This document shows positions 1-9,492 of a stretch of DNA of 64,000 bases, piece by piece (the first letter of the stretch is position 1; every line of letters starts with the position of its first letter). This DNA is from Paracoccus sp. MBLB3053. GTDB taxonomy: Bacteria; Pseudomonadota; Alphaproteobacteria; Rhodobacterales; Rhodobacteraceae. The stretch is from NCBI RefSeq assembly GCF_031822435.1, contig NZ_JAVQLW010000001.1, positions 2,427,501 to 2,491,500 on the forward strand, written 5' to 3'. Both the position numbers and the translations under genes were made by a program. The notes beneath the pieces were generated by a model. That model searched no databases and was not told the DNA's origin. It was given only the letters and a program-made list of their open reading frames with translations.

Positions 1-694
1 GCTGCGCAGCAGCATGCGGACGAGACGTCCCGTCGTGCAATTGTTTCGCGGCCTGACCCAACTCGGGTCCGTGGGGCTTTTCTTCACCTCGCTGCAGTTC
101 ATCGGGCTGGCCGAGGCGACCGCGATCATGGACATCAATCCCGTCCTGATCACGCTGGGTGCCGCGATCTTCCTGGGCGAAAGCATCGGCATTCGCCGTG
201 TGATGGGTATCGTCGTCGCCCTTTGCGGCGCCATGATCATCATCCGGCCCGGCGCAGGCGTGTTCGATGCCGCGGCGATCCTGCCGCTGATCGGTGCGTT
301 CACCTATGCCGCCGGCGCGATCCTGACCCGACTTGCGCGCGAGGATTCGACCGCCACTTCGGTGCTTTGGTCTGCCGTCGTCGGCACTATTCTGTCCTCG
401 TTAGTCGTTCCTTTCTTCTGGCAGCCAATCGTGACCGGTGATCTGTGGTACTTCCTGCTGCTCGGAATATTCGGAACCGTCGCGCAGGCATTGCTGATCC
501 GCGCCTTTGCCCTGGCTGAAGCAGCCGCGATAGCACCCTTCGGATATACCGGTCTGATCTGGGCCGGACTTTGGGGCTGGCTGTTCTGGGGCACCTTGCC
601 GGACCGCTGGACCGTGGTGGGTGCGTTGATCATCGTCGCGGCAGGCATATATGTCTGGATGCGAGAGGCCCGCGCAATGCAGCGGGCCGGATAA
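1..694 (+). CDS. EamA/DMT-family permease, 5' end cut by window edge
   Basis: The frame is open from the first base, and the residues before the first in-window Met (base 14) already fit the family, so the gene begins upstream. The visible 226 residues hold the end of one EamA repeat and all of the second, with about seven hydrophobic segments. DMT exporters of this type carry amino acids, nucleotides or other metabolites across the inner membrane; the substrate cannot be told from sequence. The family is usually about 290-300 aa, so roughly 65 residues are missing. The next gene starts 26 bp after the stop and is probably co-transcribed. Confidence 0.85.
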   Translation, partial: LRSSMRTRRPVVQLFRGLTQLGSVGLFFTSLQFIGLAEATAIMDINPVLITLGAAIFLGESIGIRRVMGIVVALCGAMIIIRPGAGVFDAAAILPLIGAFTYAAGAILTRLAREDSTATSVLWSAVVGTILSSLVVPFFWQPIVTGDLWYFLLLGIFGTVAQALLIRAFALAEAAAIAPFGYTGLIWAGLWGWLFWGTLPDRWTVVGALIIVAAGIYVWMREARAMQRAG

Positions 695-720
695 CCAGAC
701 CCGACAAGTGGCAAGAGCGG

Positions 721-1614
721 ATGAGTGAAAAGGACGACGACACGATCTCGCTGGGCGATCGGCTGGCGAATGGAACATTCCTCGCGATCATGGGCCTGGC
801 CCGCATCTTGCCCTATGAACGGCGTGTGCCCGCGATGGGCTGGTTTTTCGCCCGTTTCCTTGGCCCGGTCGCAGGCTGGCGCAAGCGCATCCGCGAGAAC
901 CTTGCCAAGGCGCGCCCCGATCTTGACGACCGCGAAATCGCGCGCCTGACGCGCGCTGTTCCCGACAATGCCGGCCGCTCACTGGCCGAGATCTATTCCG
1001 GACAGGAGTTCATCGGTCGAATCCACGGTGCCGACCCGTTAAGCGGACCGGGCCTTCCCGCATTGGAACAAGCGGCTGCCGCTGGCCGTCCCGTGATCCT
1101 CGCCGTCGCGCATTTTGGCAATTACGATGCGATGAGGGCGGCTTTGACCGGCCGGGGATGGCCGGTCGGCGCCCTTTACCGCCCGATGAACAACGAAGCT
1201 TTCAACCGGCATTACATCCCCGCCATGCAGGCTATCGCCGAACCGATGTTCCCGCGCGGTCGCTCAGGCCTTGCTGCGATGTTGCGGTTTCTCAAGGGGG
1301 GTGGCTGGCTTTCGCTCGGATACGATCAGTTCGACGATAATGGCGCGGTTCTGCGCTTCTTTGGCCTGCCCACGAAGACGGTCCTGACCCCGGCCGAACT
1401 TGCGATAAGATACGATGCCCTGATCCTGCCGATCGCGGGCATTCGACAACCCGACGGGCTGAGCTTTCGCGTCGAGGTGGGCGAACCCATCGCGCATTCC
1501 GATCCCGAAACCATGATGCAGACCCTGAATGACCATCTCGAGAACCAGGTCCGCCAGCATATGGAGCAGTGGTTCTGGATTCACCGGCGATGGAAAGAAC
1601 GTGGTTCCCGATGA
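721..1614 (+). CDS. LpxL/HtrB-type lysophospholipid acyltransferase (lipid A late acyltransferase family)
   Basis: A 297-aa inner-membrane-associated acyltransferase that would add a secondary acyl chain to lipid A or a related lipid. The catalytic HX4D motif is seen as H131-F-G-N-Y-D136, and the family C-terminal signature around EQWFWIHRRW is present. The frame is open further upstream, but that part overlaps the EamA gene and is not family-like, so the ATG at 721, 26 bp after the preceding stop, is chosen. There is only a weak SD. Assignment to lipid A rather than another lipid is inferred from the family. Confidence 0.85.
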   Translation: MSEKDDDTISLGDRLANGTFLAIMGLARILPYERRVPAMGWFFARFLGPVAGWRKRIRENLAKARPDLDDREIARLTRAVPDNAGRSLAEIYSGQEFIGRIHGADPLSGPGLPALEQAAAAGRPVILAVAHFGNYDAMRAALTGRGWPVGALYRPMNNEAFNRHYIPAMQAIAEPMFPRGRSGLAAMLRFLKGGGWLSLGYDQFDDNGAVLRFFGLPTKTVLTPAELAIRYDALILPIAGIRQPDGLSFRVEVGEPIAHSDPETMMQTLNDHLENQVRQHMEQWFWIHRRWKERGSR

Positions 1615-1719
1615 CAGCAGCAGGCGAAACCCTTTCCCTCGGGTCATCCCACAGGCTATAAGCTGCGCAAACCGCTGCACCCGAGGGTGCGGCCTCAATC
1701 AAAATATCCAGAGGACGGC

Positions 1720-2235
1720 ATGAGCGACGATAAAAATCACGCAGGTCAGGACGAACGCACCAGCGAAGGCGACGTGGCCTTCATCCAGGCCCTGGCCGAG
1801 CTGCTCAACCGCAATGACCTGACCGAGCTTTCGGTCAAACGCGAATATGGTGAAAACGATCGTCTGACGGTCAGTCTCTCGAAGCAGGGCAAATTGATCC
1901 AAACGATCGCCGCACCCGCACCGGCCGCCGCGCTGCCGACCCCGGCTGCTGCCGCACCAACTGCTGCCGCACCTGCCGCGAACGAAGACCCTGCCAGCCT
2001 TCCGGGCGTCGTGACCTCGCCGATGGTCGGCACCGCCTATCTCTCCCCCGAACCGGGCGCGGCGGCCTTTGTCACAGTCGGCAAGCAGGTGAAGGAAGGC
2101 GATACGCTGATGATCGTCGAAGCGATGAAGACGATGAACCATATCCCGTCGCCCCGCTCGGGTACGGTCAAGCGCATCCTCGTCGACGATGGCACGCCGG
2201 TCGAATTCGGCGCCCCCCTGATGGTCGTCGAGTGA
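1720..2235 (+). CDS. accB: acetyl-CoA carboxylase biotin carboxyl carrier protein
   Basis: A 171-aa BCCP, carrier of the biotin moved between biotin carboxylase and carboxyltransferase in the first step of fatty-acid synthesis. An N-terminal helical region (about 1-60) is followed by an Ala/Pro linker (about 65-90) and a C-terminal biotinyl domain in which E-A-M-K-T-M places the biotinylated lysine at K137. The start at 1720 has an AGAGGA SD; an upstream Met codon at 1687 gives residues unlike the family. accC follows after 7 bp, the usual accBC operon. Confidence 0.97.
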   Translation: MSDDKNHAGQDERTSEGDVAFIQALAELLNRNDLTELSVKREYGENDRLTVSLSKQGKLIQTIAAPAPAAALPTPAAAAPTAAAPAANEDPASLPGVVTSPMVGTAYLSPEPGAAAFVTVGKQVKEGDTLMIVEAMKTMNHIPSPRSGTVKRILVDDGTPVEFGAPLMVVE

Positions 2236-2242
2236 GGCCGTC

Positions 2243-3598
2243 ATGTTTGACAAGATCCTGATCGCCAACCGGGGCGAGATCGCCCTGCGCGTGATCCGCG
2301 CATGCCGCGAGATGGGCATAGCGTCGGTAGCTGTTCATTCGACCGCCGATTCCGATGCCATGCATGTTCGCATGGCCGATGAATCGGTCTGCATCGGGCC
2401 GCCCTCCTCGACCGAAAGCTATCTTTCCATGTCCGCGATCATCGCTGCATGCGAGATCACCGGCGCCCAGGCGATCCATCCCGGCTACGGCTTCCTTTCG
2501 GAAAATGCAGGCTTCGTGCAGATGGTCGAAGACCATGGCATCGCCTTCATCGGCCCCTCGGCCGAGCATATCCGTATCATGGGTGACAAGATCACCGCCA
2601 AGGACACCGCGAAGGCCTTGGGGATTCCCGTCGTTCCGGGCTCGGATGGCGGTGTCGCCGACGTGGCTGCGGCCCGGAAGGTCGCGGCAGAAATCGGCTA
2701 TCCGGTCATCATCAAGGCCACCGCTGGCGGTGGCGGTCGCGGCATGAAGGTCGCGCATGACGAGATCGGGCTTGAAAACGCCTTCCGCACCGCGCGCAGC
2801 GAGGCCAAGGCGGCATTCGGTAATGACGAAGTCTATATCGAAAAGTATCTGCAGCGCCCGCGACACATCGAGATCCAGGTCTTTGGCGACGGCAAGGGGC
2901 GTGCAGTCCATCTGGGAGAACGCGACTGTTCGCTGCAGCGCCGCCACCAGAAGGTTCTGGAAGAGGCGCCCGGCCCCGTCATCACTCCCGAGCAGCGCGC
3001 AAAGATCGGCGAAATCTGCGCAAGCGCGATGTCCGAGCTGGGCTATCGCGGCGCGGGAACCATCGAGTTCCTGTTCGAGGATGGCGAGTTCTACTTCATC
3101 GAGATGAACACCCGCCTGCAGGTCGAGCATCCGGTGACCGAGGCGATCTTTGGCGTTGACCTCGTGCGCCAGCAGATCCTTGTTGCCGCTGGTGAAGAGA
3201 TGGAGTTCCGTCAGGAGGATCTTGAGATCCGCGGGCATTCCATCGAGGTCCGGATCAATGCCGAGAAACTGCCGAACTTCACACCCTCGCCGGGTCGGAT
3301 CACCCAGTACCACGCCCCCGGAGGGCTTGGCGTTCGCATGGATTCGGCGATCTATGACGGCTACAGGATCCCCCCATATTACGACAGTCTGATCGGCAAG
3401 TTGATTGTTCACGGGCGCGACCGGCGCGAAGCGATTGCGCGTCTGGATCGCGCGCTAGGCGAACTGATCGTTGACGGGGTGGACACCACGGTTCCGCTGT
3501 TCAGGGCGCTTTTGCAGAACCCCGACGTGCTGAACGGCGATTATTCGATTCACTGGCTGGAGCGCTGGCTTGCTCAGCTGGCCAATCCGGACAGCTGA
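2243..3598 (+). CDS. accC: acetyl-CoA carboxylase biotin carboxylase subunit
   Basis: A 451-aa ATP-grasp enzyme carboxylating the biotin of AccB with bicarbonate and ATP. The N-terminal domain begins [15 protein letters not shown]. The glycine-rich ATP lid follows K158 ([12 protein letters not shown]), and the later motifs [13 protein letters not shown] and [13 protein letters not shown] are intact. Length matches the about 449 aa of the E. coli enzyme. It lies 7 bp after accB and 6 bp before aat, so the three form one transcription unit. Confidence 0.98.
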   Translation: MFDKILIANRGEIALRVIRACREMGIASVAVHSTADSDAMHVRMADESVCIGPPSSTESYLSMSAIIAACEITGAQAIHPGYGFLSENAGFVQMVEDHGIAFIGPSAEHIRIMGDKITAKDTAKALGIPVVPGSDGGVADVAAARKVAAEIGYPVIIKATAGGGGRGMKVAHDEIGLENAFRTARSEAKAAFGNDEVYIEKYLQRPRHIEIQVFGDGKGRAVHLGERDCSLQRRHQKVLEEAPGPVITPEQRAKIGEICASAMSELGYRGAGTIEFLFEDGEFYFIEMNTRLQVEHPVTEAIFGVDLVRQQILVAAGEEMEFRQEDLEIRGHSIEVRINAEKLPNFTPSPGRITQYHAPGGLGVRMDSAIYDGYRIPPYYDSLIGKLIVHGRDRREAIARLDRALGELIVDGVDTTVPLFRALLQNPDVLNGDYSIHWLERWLAQLANPDS

Positions 3599-3604
3599 TC
3601 GCCG

Positions 3605-4240
3605 ATGACGGGACTGACACCGGAAAGACTGCTCTCGGCTTATGCCCAGGGGGTCTTTCCGATGGCTGAATCTGCCGGGAACGCACAACTGTACTGGTTT
3701 GACCCGCCAGAACGGGGGATCTTGCCCGTGGGCGGGGTGCATGTGTCCCGTTCGATGCGCCGTTTCCTGCGCCAGACCGGCTGGCGGGCCAGCATCAATT
3801 CGGATTTCATGGGCGTGGTACTGGGTTGCGCCGATCGCCCCGAAACCTGGATAAATGCACCGCTTCTCAGGCTTTATGAGCAGCTATTCCAAGCCGGGCA
3901 CGCCCATTCTCTCGGAATTTATGATGGCGACCGGCTGATCGGCGGGACATATGGGATCTCGATCGGTTCGGCCTTCTTTTCGGAAAGCATGTTCTCGCGC
4001 GAAACGAACGCGTCGAAAGTGGCGCTGATCTCGTTGTCATCGCATCTGAAGCGCTGCGGCTACACGCTTTGGGATACGCAATACCCGACACAGCACCTGA
4101 AATCACTCGGAGGTCTCGCGATCAGCCGCGCGGAATACAGGCGCCGCCTGGGAGTCGCCATCCGGCAGAAAGCCGAGTTCACTTCGCAGGAGCTACCGGA
4201 ATTTCACGTCCTGCTGCAGGACATTACCCAGACGTCGTAA
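3605..4240 (+). CDS. aat: leucyl/phenylalanyl-tRNA--protein transferase
   Basis: A 211-aa N-end-rule enzyme that moves Leu or Phe from tRNA to proteins with N-terminal Arg/Lys, marking them for ClpS/ClpAP. The family N-terminus (LTPERLLSAYAQGVFPMAE, then YWFDPPERGILP) and the motif LIGGTYGISIGSAFFSESMF are clear. It starts 6 bp after accC. Its last 37 bp overlap the end of the convergent DUF2155 gene, so neither gene has a separate terminator between them. Confidence 0.96.
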   Translation: MTGLTPERLLSAYAQGVFPMAESAGNAQLYWFDPPERGILPVGGVHVSRSMRRFLRQTGWRASINSDFMGVVLGCADRPETWINAPLLRLYEQLFQAGHAHSLGIYDGDRLIGGTYGISIGSAFFSESMFSRETNASKVALISLSSHLKRCGYTLWDTQYPTQHLKSLGGLAISRAEYRRRLGVAIRQKAEFTSQELPEFHVLLQDITQTS

Positions 4241-4695
4241 CGGGGATCATCCACTGCAGAAAGTGCGGGGGATGAGGCGATGAGCCAACCCGAAAACACG
4301 ATGCGATTGGCTCGCTGATCGGTCACCGTAACCTCTGCATAGGAATCCGAGGTCGGATCGGCCGCAGGATAGCGGCATTCCGACAGTCGAAGCTCAAGCC
4401 TCCCGAAGGTGCTGGCCTGCCCGGTTTCCATCTCGAAATCTATCGTTTGGCCGGTCACCTTGTCGAGACCGCGAAGAAGCGCACCCGTCGCATTGCGGGT
4501 TTGCGGGCCACGGGCAGCAGCAATCGCGGCTTCTCGCTCGGCGGCCGAAGGCTCGGCGACGACCACCGCGTTTGGGTCGGAGCTGAGGGCCGGGTCGATG
4601 GTCAGATCCTCTTCCGGCTGGGTATCCTCTTGTCCAAGCGCCGGGCTGCAGCAGAGCGCGGCGCAAAGCAGGAAACCGGCCAGGTTTCGGATCAT
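4204..4695 (-). CDS. DUF2155 domain-containing secreted protein
   Basis: A 163-aa protein with an N-terminal signal peptide (hydrophobic segment 5-20, cleavage probably after A-L-G) and a C-terminal DUF2155 domain with the pattern LDKVTG, then LRLSECRYP and FSGWLIASSPALSAVDDPRYDVW. Function is unknown; the family sits in the alphaproteobacterial envelope. Its ATG overlaps the MlaD stop in an ATGA, implying translational coupling. The 3' end overlaps aat by 37 bp on the other strand. Confidence 0.85.
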   Translation of the reverse strand: MIRNLAGFLLCAALCCSPALGQEDTQPEEDLTIDPALSSDPNAVVVAEPSAAEREAAIAAARGPQTRNATGALLRGLDKVTGQTIDFEMETGQASTFGRLELRLSECRYPAADPTSDSYAEVTVTDQRANRIVFSGWLIASSPALSAVDDPRYDVWVMSCSRT

Positions 4696-5165
4696 GGTGT
4701 GTCGTCCTCGTCCGACTGCGCATCGACGAATTTCATCATCAGACCGAGAAGGCTCACCGCCCCCTGTACGTCCTCGATTTCGTCCCCTGCGTTCAGATTG
4801 TCAGGGGCTCCACCGGGTTGCAACTCAATATAGGCCCCACCGAGCAAACCATCGGACTGGATCAACGCGGCGCTGTCACTGGGAAGCTGGATCGAGGTCG
4901 GGATCCTGAGCCGGGCATCGGCGAGATAGGTTTCGGGGTTCAGATCAACCGCGCTGACGCGTCCGACCTTGACGCCCGCCACTCTCACATCAGTCCCGAT
5001 CTCGATGCCGTCCACATTCGGGAAAGAGGCCCGCAATTCGTAATTGCCCGAAGCCAAACTTTGACGAACCCCGCCGCCCGAGGTCGACCAGAACAGAAAT
5101 CCGGCCGCCACGGCCAAGATCGCGGCTCCCACCCAAAGCTCGGCTCGTTCCGCCGTGCTTTGCAT
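4692..5165 (-). CDS. MlaD-like MCE-domain lipid-transport protein
   Basis: A 157-aa protein with one N-terminal membrane anchor (about 9-27) and one MCE domain (about 38-117; GIEIGTDVRVAGVKVGRVSAV and DGLLGGAYIEL are diagnostic). By family it would be the periplasmic substrate-binding ring of an Mla phospholipid transporter. The partner ATPase and permease are not in the window, so membership of a full Mla system is inferred. It lies 3 bp after the NDUFA12 gene and is ATGA-coupled to the DUF2155 gene. Confidence 0.88.
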   Translation of the reverse strand: MQSTAERAELWVGAAILAVAAGFLFWSTSGGGVRQSLASGNYELRASFPNVDGIEIGTDVRVAGVKVGRVSAVDLNPETYLADARLRIPTSIQLPSDSAALIQSDGLLGGAYIELQPGGAPDNLNAGDEIEDVQGAVSLLGLMMKFVDAQSDEDDTP

Positions 5166-5168
5166 CGC

Positions 5169-5543
5169 TTACTCGGGCTGCCAGGCGTCGTAATCGCTGC
5201 GGGCGACCGGTTCGGCGCGATAGAGCGAGCCTGCGGGATGATAGGCTTGTCCGCTGCCCGTCAGGTTCGGAGCATGCGGCTTTTCCCACGTCCTGTGGGA
5301 AAGCGGATCGGTGGTCGGCGGCTGCTTGTAGGTATGATGCAGCCAACCATGCCAATCGGGCGATACCCGGCTTGCCTCGGCCTCGCCATTATAGATGACC
5401 CAGCGGCGTTTCCCGCCACCCGACTGGTAATAGACGTTGCCCTGATCGTCCTCGCCCACTTTCTCGCCATAGAGCTTGGTCCAGACTTGGGTATTGATCG
5501 TCTGGCTGTTCCACCAGGTCAGGATGCGCAGAAGAAACGACAT
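5169..5543 (-). CDS. NADH:ubiquinone oxidoreductase NDUFA12-family subunit
   Basis: A 124-aa accessory subunit of alphaproteobacterial complex I, the homologue of mitochondrial NDUFA12 (B17.2). Family hallmarks are the start [19 protein letters not shown], then [14 protein letters not shown] and [10 protein letters not shown]. The ATG at 5543 is preceded by GAAGAGG at good spacing; an in-frame TTG six codons upstream is not preferred. It is first in the NDUFA12 - MlaD - DUF2155 transcription unit. The complex I core genes are elsewhere. Confidence 0.95.
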   Translation of the reverse strand: MSFLLRILTWWNSQTINTQVWTKLYGEKVGEDDQGNVYYQSGGGKRRWVIYNGEAEASRVSPDWHGWLHHTYKQPPTTDPLSHRTWEKPHAPNLTGSGQAYHPAGSLYRAEPVARSDYDAWQPE

Positions 5544-5700
5544 GGGTGCGAACCTCTTCAATCGGAGTTGGGGGAGATATGGCGCAAGTCGCGGTCAACG
5601 TCCAGAGCGAGCGTGGCTAATGTGACACGCGCTGCGACTTCCCCGCAAAATACAGACTTCATGCGGATTCCTTTTGCCAAGGCTAACGCCCTCAGCCAAT

Positions 5701-5732
5701 TAAAAAAACCAGCCGCTGCAAGACGGCTGGTT
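5701..5732 (-). terminator. Rho-independent terminator of clpX
   Basis: Read on the minus strand, a perfect 9-bp stem AACCAGCCG/CGGCTGGTT (plus-strand 5707-5715 and 5724-5732) with an 8-nt loop is followed by seven T residues. It begins 29 bp after the clpX stop. Confidence 0.93.
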
Positions 5733-5761
5733 CCGAAATCTCGCATTTCCGCATATCGCGA

Positions 5762-7027
5762 TCAGCCCGCGGTGGCGGTTTCCTTCTTGGTGTCGACATG
5801 GATCAGCAGCGGCTTGGCCGTCTGATTGTCGACCGCCTCTTCGTTGACCACGACCTCCTCGACGCTGTCGAGGCCCGGAAGTTCGAACATCGTGTCCAGC
5901 AGGATGTCTTCCATGATGGACCGCAGGCCGCGCGCACCGGTCTTGCGCTTGATGGCACGACGCGCAATCGCGACAAGTGCATCTTCGGTGAAGGTCAGCT
6001 TCACGTCTTCAAGATCGAAGAGACGCTGGTACTGCTTGACCAGCGCGTTCTTCGGCTTGGTAAGGATGGTGATCAGCGCTTCCTCATCCAGATCGCCGAG
6101 AGTTGCGATCACAGGCAGACGGCCGACGAATTCAGGGATCAGGCCGAATTTCAGCAGATCCTCGGGCTCGAGCTGCTTGAAGAGTTCGCCAACCCCCTTG
6201 TCGTCATCTTCCTTGACAGCAGCGCCAAAGCCCATCGCCGTGCCCTTGTTGCGCTGCGCGATGATCCGGTCGAGACCCGCGAAAGCCCCGCCGCAGATGA
6301 AGAGGATATTCGTCGTATCGACTTGAAGGAACTCCTGCTGCGGATGTTTGCGCCCGCCCTGCGGAGGCACGCTTGCGACAGTGCCTTCCATGATCTTGAG
6401 CAGAGCCTGCTGCACCCCCTCACCCGAGACATCCCGGGTGATCGAGGGGTTGTCGGACTTGCGGGTGATCTTGTCGACCTCGTCGATATAGACGATGCCC
6501 CTTTGCGCACGTTCTACGTTGTATTCGCTGGCTTGAAGCAGCTTGAGGATGATGTTCTCGACATCCTCGCCAACATAGCCTGCCTCGGTCAGGGTCGTCG
6601 CGTCCGCCATGGTGAAGGGCACGTCGAGAATCCGCGCCAGGGTCTGCGCCAGAAGCGTCTTGCCGCAGCCGGTCGGACCGATCAGGAGAATATTCGACTT
6701 GGCCAGCTCGATGTCGTTTTTCGAACTGTGGTTCAGTCGCTTGTAGTGGTTGTGCACCGCCACCGAAAGCACGCGTTTCGCATGTTCCTGGCCGATCACA
6801 TAATCATCGAGAACATTGCAGATCTCGCGCGGGCTTGGGACACCGTCACCCGATTTCAGGGCCGATGACTTTGTCTCTTCCCGGATGATATCCATGCAGA
6901 GTTCGACGCATTCATCGCAGATGAATACGGTCGGCCCGGCAATCAGCTTGCGCACCTCATGCTGGCTCTTGCCGCAGAAGCTGCAGTAAAGCGTGTTCTT
7001 GCTGTCGCCGCCTGTCGGATTGGCCAT
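5762..7027 (-). CDS. clpX: ATP-dependent Clp protease ATP-binding subunit ClpX
   Basis: A 421-aa AAA+ unfoldase that recognises substrates and threads them into ClpP. The N-terminal zinc-binding domain has C15, C18, C37 and C40. Walker A is GPTGCGKT (117-124), and the pore-loop GYVGED and Walker [10 protein letters not shown] follow. The ClpP-docking tripeptide, IGF in E. coli, reads MGF here (A-M-G-F-G-A), a conservative change. The ATG at 7027 has a GAGGA SD; the frame stays open upstream but without family similarity. clpP lies upstream on the same strand after 160 bp. Confidence 0.98.
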   Translation of the reverse strand: MANPTGGDSKNTLYCSFCGKSQHEVRKLIAGPTVFICDECVELCMDIIREETKSSALKSGDGVPSPREICNVLDDYVIGQEHAKRVLSVAVHNHYKRLNHSSKNDIELAKSNILLIGPTGCGKTLLAQTLARILDVPFTMADATTLTEAGYVGEDVENIILKLLQASEYNVERAQRGIVYIDEVDKITRKSDNPSITRDVSGEGVQQALLKIMEGTVASVPPQGGRKHPQQEFLQVDTTNILFICGGAFAGLDRIIAQRNKGTAMGFGAAVKEDDDKGVGELFKQLEPEDLLKFGLIPEFVGRLPVIATLGDLDEEALITILTKPKNALVKQYQRLFDLEDVKLTFTEDALVAIARRAIKRKTGARGLRSIMEDILLDTMFELPGLDSVEEVVVNEEAVDNQTAKPLLIHVDTKKETATAG

Positions 7028-7187
7028 CAGTTCGATCCTCGTATTGCGCCGGAAGCCCGGCCTTATCGCCGGACATCCGCCTTTTTCGATCCGGCCCCTG
7101 CCGTATCCTGAGTTTCCCGACATGTTACGGGCCACCCGGGCCCGTCACAATCCCAAAAAATTCCGCCCCGCCACGTGGCGGAAACCG

Positions 7188-7817
7188 TCAGCTGGACGGC
7201 TCGGCCTTGCCCCGTGCAACCAGGATCTCGTCGATCAGACCCCATTCCTTGGCTTCCTCGGGCGACATGAATCGGTCACGCTCAAGCGCCTGCTCGACCT
7301 CTTCAAGCGTGCGACCCGTGTGTTGCACATAGATTTCGTTCAGACGGCGCTTCAGCTTCTCTGTCTCGCGGGCATGGATCAGGATGTCGGTGGCCTGCCC
7401 CTGGAACCCGCCCGAAGGCTGGTGGACCATGACGCGCGAGTTCGGAAGCGAGAAGCGCTGACCGGGCTGGCCCGCGCAAAGCAGCAGCGAGCCCATCGAC
7501 GCCGCCTGGCCCACCACGAGGGTCGAAACCCGCGGCTTGATGTATTGCATCGTGTCATAGATCGACAGGCCCGCGGTCACTACGCCGCCGGGACTGTTGA
7601 TATACATGCTGATGTCCTTGTTGGGATTTTCCGCTTCAAGGAACAGGAGCTGCGCCGAAATCAGGGTCGCCATACCGTCATGGACGGGGCCCGACAGGAA
7701 GATGATCCGTTCCTTCAGGAGGCGCGAAAAAATGTCATAGGCCCGTTCACCGCGGCTGGTCTGTTCGACGACCATGGGGACGAGCGTGTTCATGTAGAAT
7801 TCTGCCGGATCTTGCAT
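7188..7817 (-). CDS. clpP: ATP-dependent Clp protease proteolytic subunit
   Basis: A 209-aa serine peptidase forming the tetradecameric chamber used by ClpX and ClpA. The catalytic triad is visible: S107 (GQAASMGS), H132 (MVHQPSGG) and D181 (ERDRFMS). The ATG at 7817 has an [20 protein letters not shown], eight residues in, is a possible processing site or alternative start. It is transcribed divergently from pth, and clpX follows downstream. Confidence 0.98.
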   Translation of the reverse strand: MQDPAEFYMNTLVPMVVEQTSRGERAYDIFSRLLKERIIFLSGPVHDGMATLISAQLLFLEAENPNKDISMYINSPGGVVTAGLSIYDTMQYIKPRVSTLVVGQAASMGSLLLCAGQPGQRFSLPNSRVMVHQPSGGFQGQATDILIHARETEKLKRRLNEIYVQHTGRTLEEVEQALERDRFMSPEEAKEWGLIDEILVARGKAEPSS

Positions 7818-8012
7818 GTCTTTCCTTGCTTTTGTCCCTGCCTGCCCTGTCCGTCTTGCGATTCGCCCTGCAGGTGCCCCGCAGACGGCCATCTCATAAA
7901 GACGAAACGTTGAGAGAGTCTTAGTAACGCCGAACCGCGAGGACAAGAGAGCGTTGGAAATTGCCCCCGATCCTGCATGCCGTTATTCTGGTCCCAATCG
8001 ACGGAGAAATTG

Positions 8013-8723
8013 ATGAAACTGATCGTCGGCCTGGGCAATCCCGGCCCGAAATACGACAAGAACCGACACAATGTCGGCTTCATGGCACTTGACCACATTG
8101 CCTCGGATCATGGCTTTGGCGCATGGCGGTCAAGGTTTCAGGGCGAGACTTCGGAAGGCAGGCTGGGCTCCGAACGCGTGACCCTGCTGAAGCCCGCGAC
8201 GTTCATGAACCTGTCAGGGCAGGCGGTCGGCGAGGCGATGCGCTATCTCAAGATCGAACCTCGCGATGTGATCGTGCTGCATGACGAACTTGATCTGCCG
8301 CCCGGCAAGGCAAGATTGAAACTTGGCGGCGGTCACGCCGGTCACAACGGCCTGCGGTCGATCCACCAACATATCGGCGAGGCATATCGCAGGCTGCGCA
8401 TCGGGATCGGCCATCCCGGCCACAAGGATCGCGTCGCCGCATATGTGCTGTCGGATTTTGCAAAGGATGAGTTGCCCGGTCTCGATGACCTGCTGCGGGG
8501 CATTTCGGACGGGGCAGCAGCACTTGCAAATGGCGATGACAGCAAGTTCATGAACGCTGTGTCCGCCCGTGCAGCACCCGCTCGAAACAGCGGAACGCGG
8601 CCCGAGCGCGTGGAAAAGGCCGCGCCGAAGCCGGCCTCCACGGAACCGCCTGAGGCAGCAGCCCCCGCGGCCGAACAAAGCCTGACGGACAGGCTCAGGG
8701 CCCTAAGCAACCGGTTCCGCTAG
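8013..8723 (+). CDS. pth: peptidyl-tRNA hydrolase
   Basis: A 236-aa enzyme that releases peptides from prematurely dropped peptidyl-tRNA. The signature [22 protein letters not shown] carries active-site N9 and H19, and HDELDLPPG and [11 protein letters not shown] follow. The ATG at 8013 has a GGAGA SD. The core ends near residue 185; beyond it is a low-complexity Ala/Pro/Arg tail of about 50 residues, longer than the roughly 195-aa E. coli protein, as in related alphaproteobacteria. Confidence 0.97.
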   Translation: MKLIVGLGNPGPKYDKNRHNVGFMALDHIASDHGFGAWRSRFQGETSEGRLGSERVTLLKPATFMNLSGQAVGEAMRYLKIEPRDVIVLHDELDLPPGKARLKLGGGHAGHNGLRSIHQHIGEAYRRLRIGIGHPGHKDRVAAYVLSDFAKDELPGLDDLLRGISDGAAALANGDDSKFMNAVSARAAPARNSGTRPERVEKAAPKPASTEPPEAAAPAAEQSLTDRLRALSNRFR

Positions 8724-8767
8724 GATGGGAACCAGCCGAGAAACCGACAGGCAAAGGAGTTCAGATC

Positions 8768-9136
8768 ATGGAACCGTCCCTCAACGTGCTGGGTGAACCG
8801 CTGGCCGCCTGCTCGAACGAACCCATGACCGGCTTTTTCCGGGACGGCTGTTGCAATACTGGCCCGGAAGACCTTGGCCGTCATACCGTTTGCGTGGTGG
8901 TCACGGCCGAGTTCCTGGCCCTGTCAAAATATCTGGGGAACGATCTTTCCACCCCGCGCCCGGAATTTCGCTTTCCGGGTCTTACCCCCGGGGACCGCTG
9001 GTGCCTTTGCGCGGCGCGTTTCATGCAGGCGGCCGAGGAATTCGCAGCCCCGAAAGTCATTCTTGGGGCGACGCATCAGCGGACGCTGGACATTGTCCCG
9101 CTTGAACTGCTGCAGGCACATGCTGTCGCCGATTAG
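8768..9136 (+). CDS. DUF2237 family protein
   Basis: A 122-aa soluble protein of unknown function. It matches the family along its length: LNVLGEPLAACSNEPMTGFF, RDGCCNTGPEDLG, GNDLSTPRPEF, FPGLTPGDRWCLCAARF and ATHQRTLDIVPL. Several conserved cysteines (C15, the C-C pair near 28 and the C-L-C near 78) suggest metal or redox chemistry, but this is not shown. An AAAGGAG SD precedes the ATG. The stop overlaps the convergent YigZ gene by 4 bp. Confidence 0.9.
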   Translation: MEPSLNVLGEPLAACSNEPMTGFFRDGCCNTGPEDLGRHTVCVVVTAEFLALSKYLGNDLSTPRPEFRFPGLTPGDRWCLCAARFMQAAEEFAAPKVILGATHQRTLDIVPLELLQAHAVAD

Positions 9137-9492
9137 CGCCCGGTTTCAGCAAGATAGTGGCGCACCGCATCGACAACATGGCGGAAGCGATCGCCCCCCA
9201 GATGCTTGCCGCCGTACCAGCGCGTGACAATGACGACGTGATCCGTCAGCCCTGCCCGCTCCAGCATTTGCAGGATGATCTGGGCCGCGCCACTTTCGCC
9301 GTCATCGTCCTTGACGCCCTCGCCCGACAGGACGGCAGCCCAGCTATTATGCGTGGCCTTCGCAAATCGCTTGTTGCGCTTCAGTTCGGAAAGCAGGGCA
9401 AGTGCCTCATCTCGGTTGGACGCGGGACCACCGGACACCGCATATCTCGAGCCGCGATCCGAAATGATCTTTTCAAAGACGGTCAGGCTCAT
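9133..9492 (-). CDS. YigZ/IMPACT-family protein (N-terminal UPF0029 domain only)
   Basis: A 119-aa protein with the IMPACT domain: SRYAVSGG, ATHNSWAAVL, GVKDDDGESGAAQIIL and VIVTRWYGGKHLGGDRFRHV. E. coli YigZ is about 200 aa with a second C-terminal domain, so this is the short single-domain form. The family is linked to translation or proline-peptide metabolism, but its biochemical role is not settled. Its ATG overlaps the stop of the upstream Fur/Mur gene (ATGA). Confidence 0.87.
   Translation of the reverse strand: MSLTVFEKIISDRGSRYAVSGGPASNRDEALALLSELKRNKRFAKATHNSWAAVLSGEGVKDDDGESGAAQIILQMLERAGLTDHVVIVTRWYGGKHLGGDRFRHVVDAVRHYLAETGR

Noticed and set aside
5558..5746. Small minus-strand ORF between clpX and the NDUFA12 gene
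   Set aside because: It overlaps the clpX terminator hairpin, has no SD and gives no recognisable protein.
6220..6245. ClpX docking loop MGF instead of IGF as a functional anomaly
   Set aside because: A conservative Ile-to-Met change in an otherwise intact protein next to an intact clpP; probably lineage variation.
7776..7793. Second in-frame Met of clpP as the true start
   Set aside because: M9 (MNTLVPM) is a likely processing point, but the ATG at 7817 has the SD at correct spacing, so the longer form is annotated.
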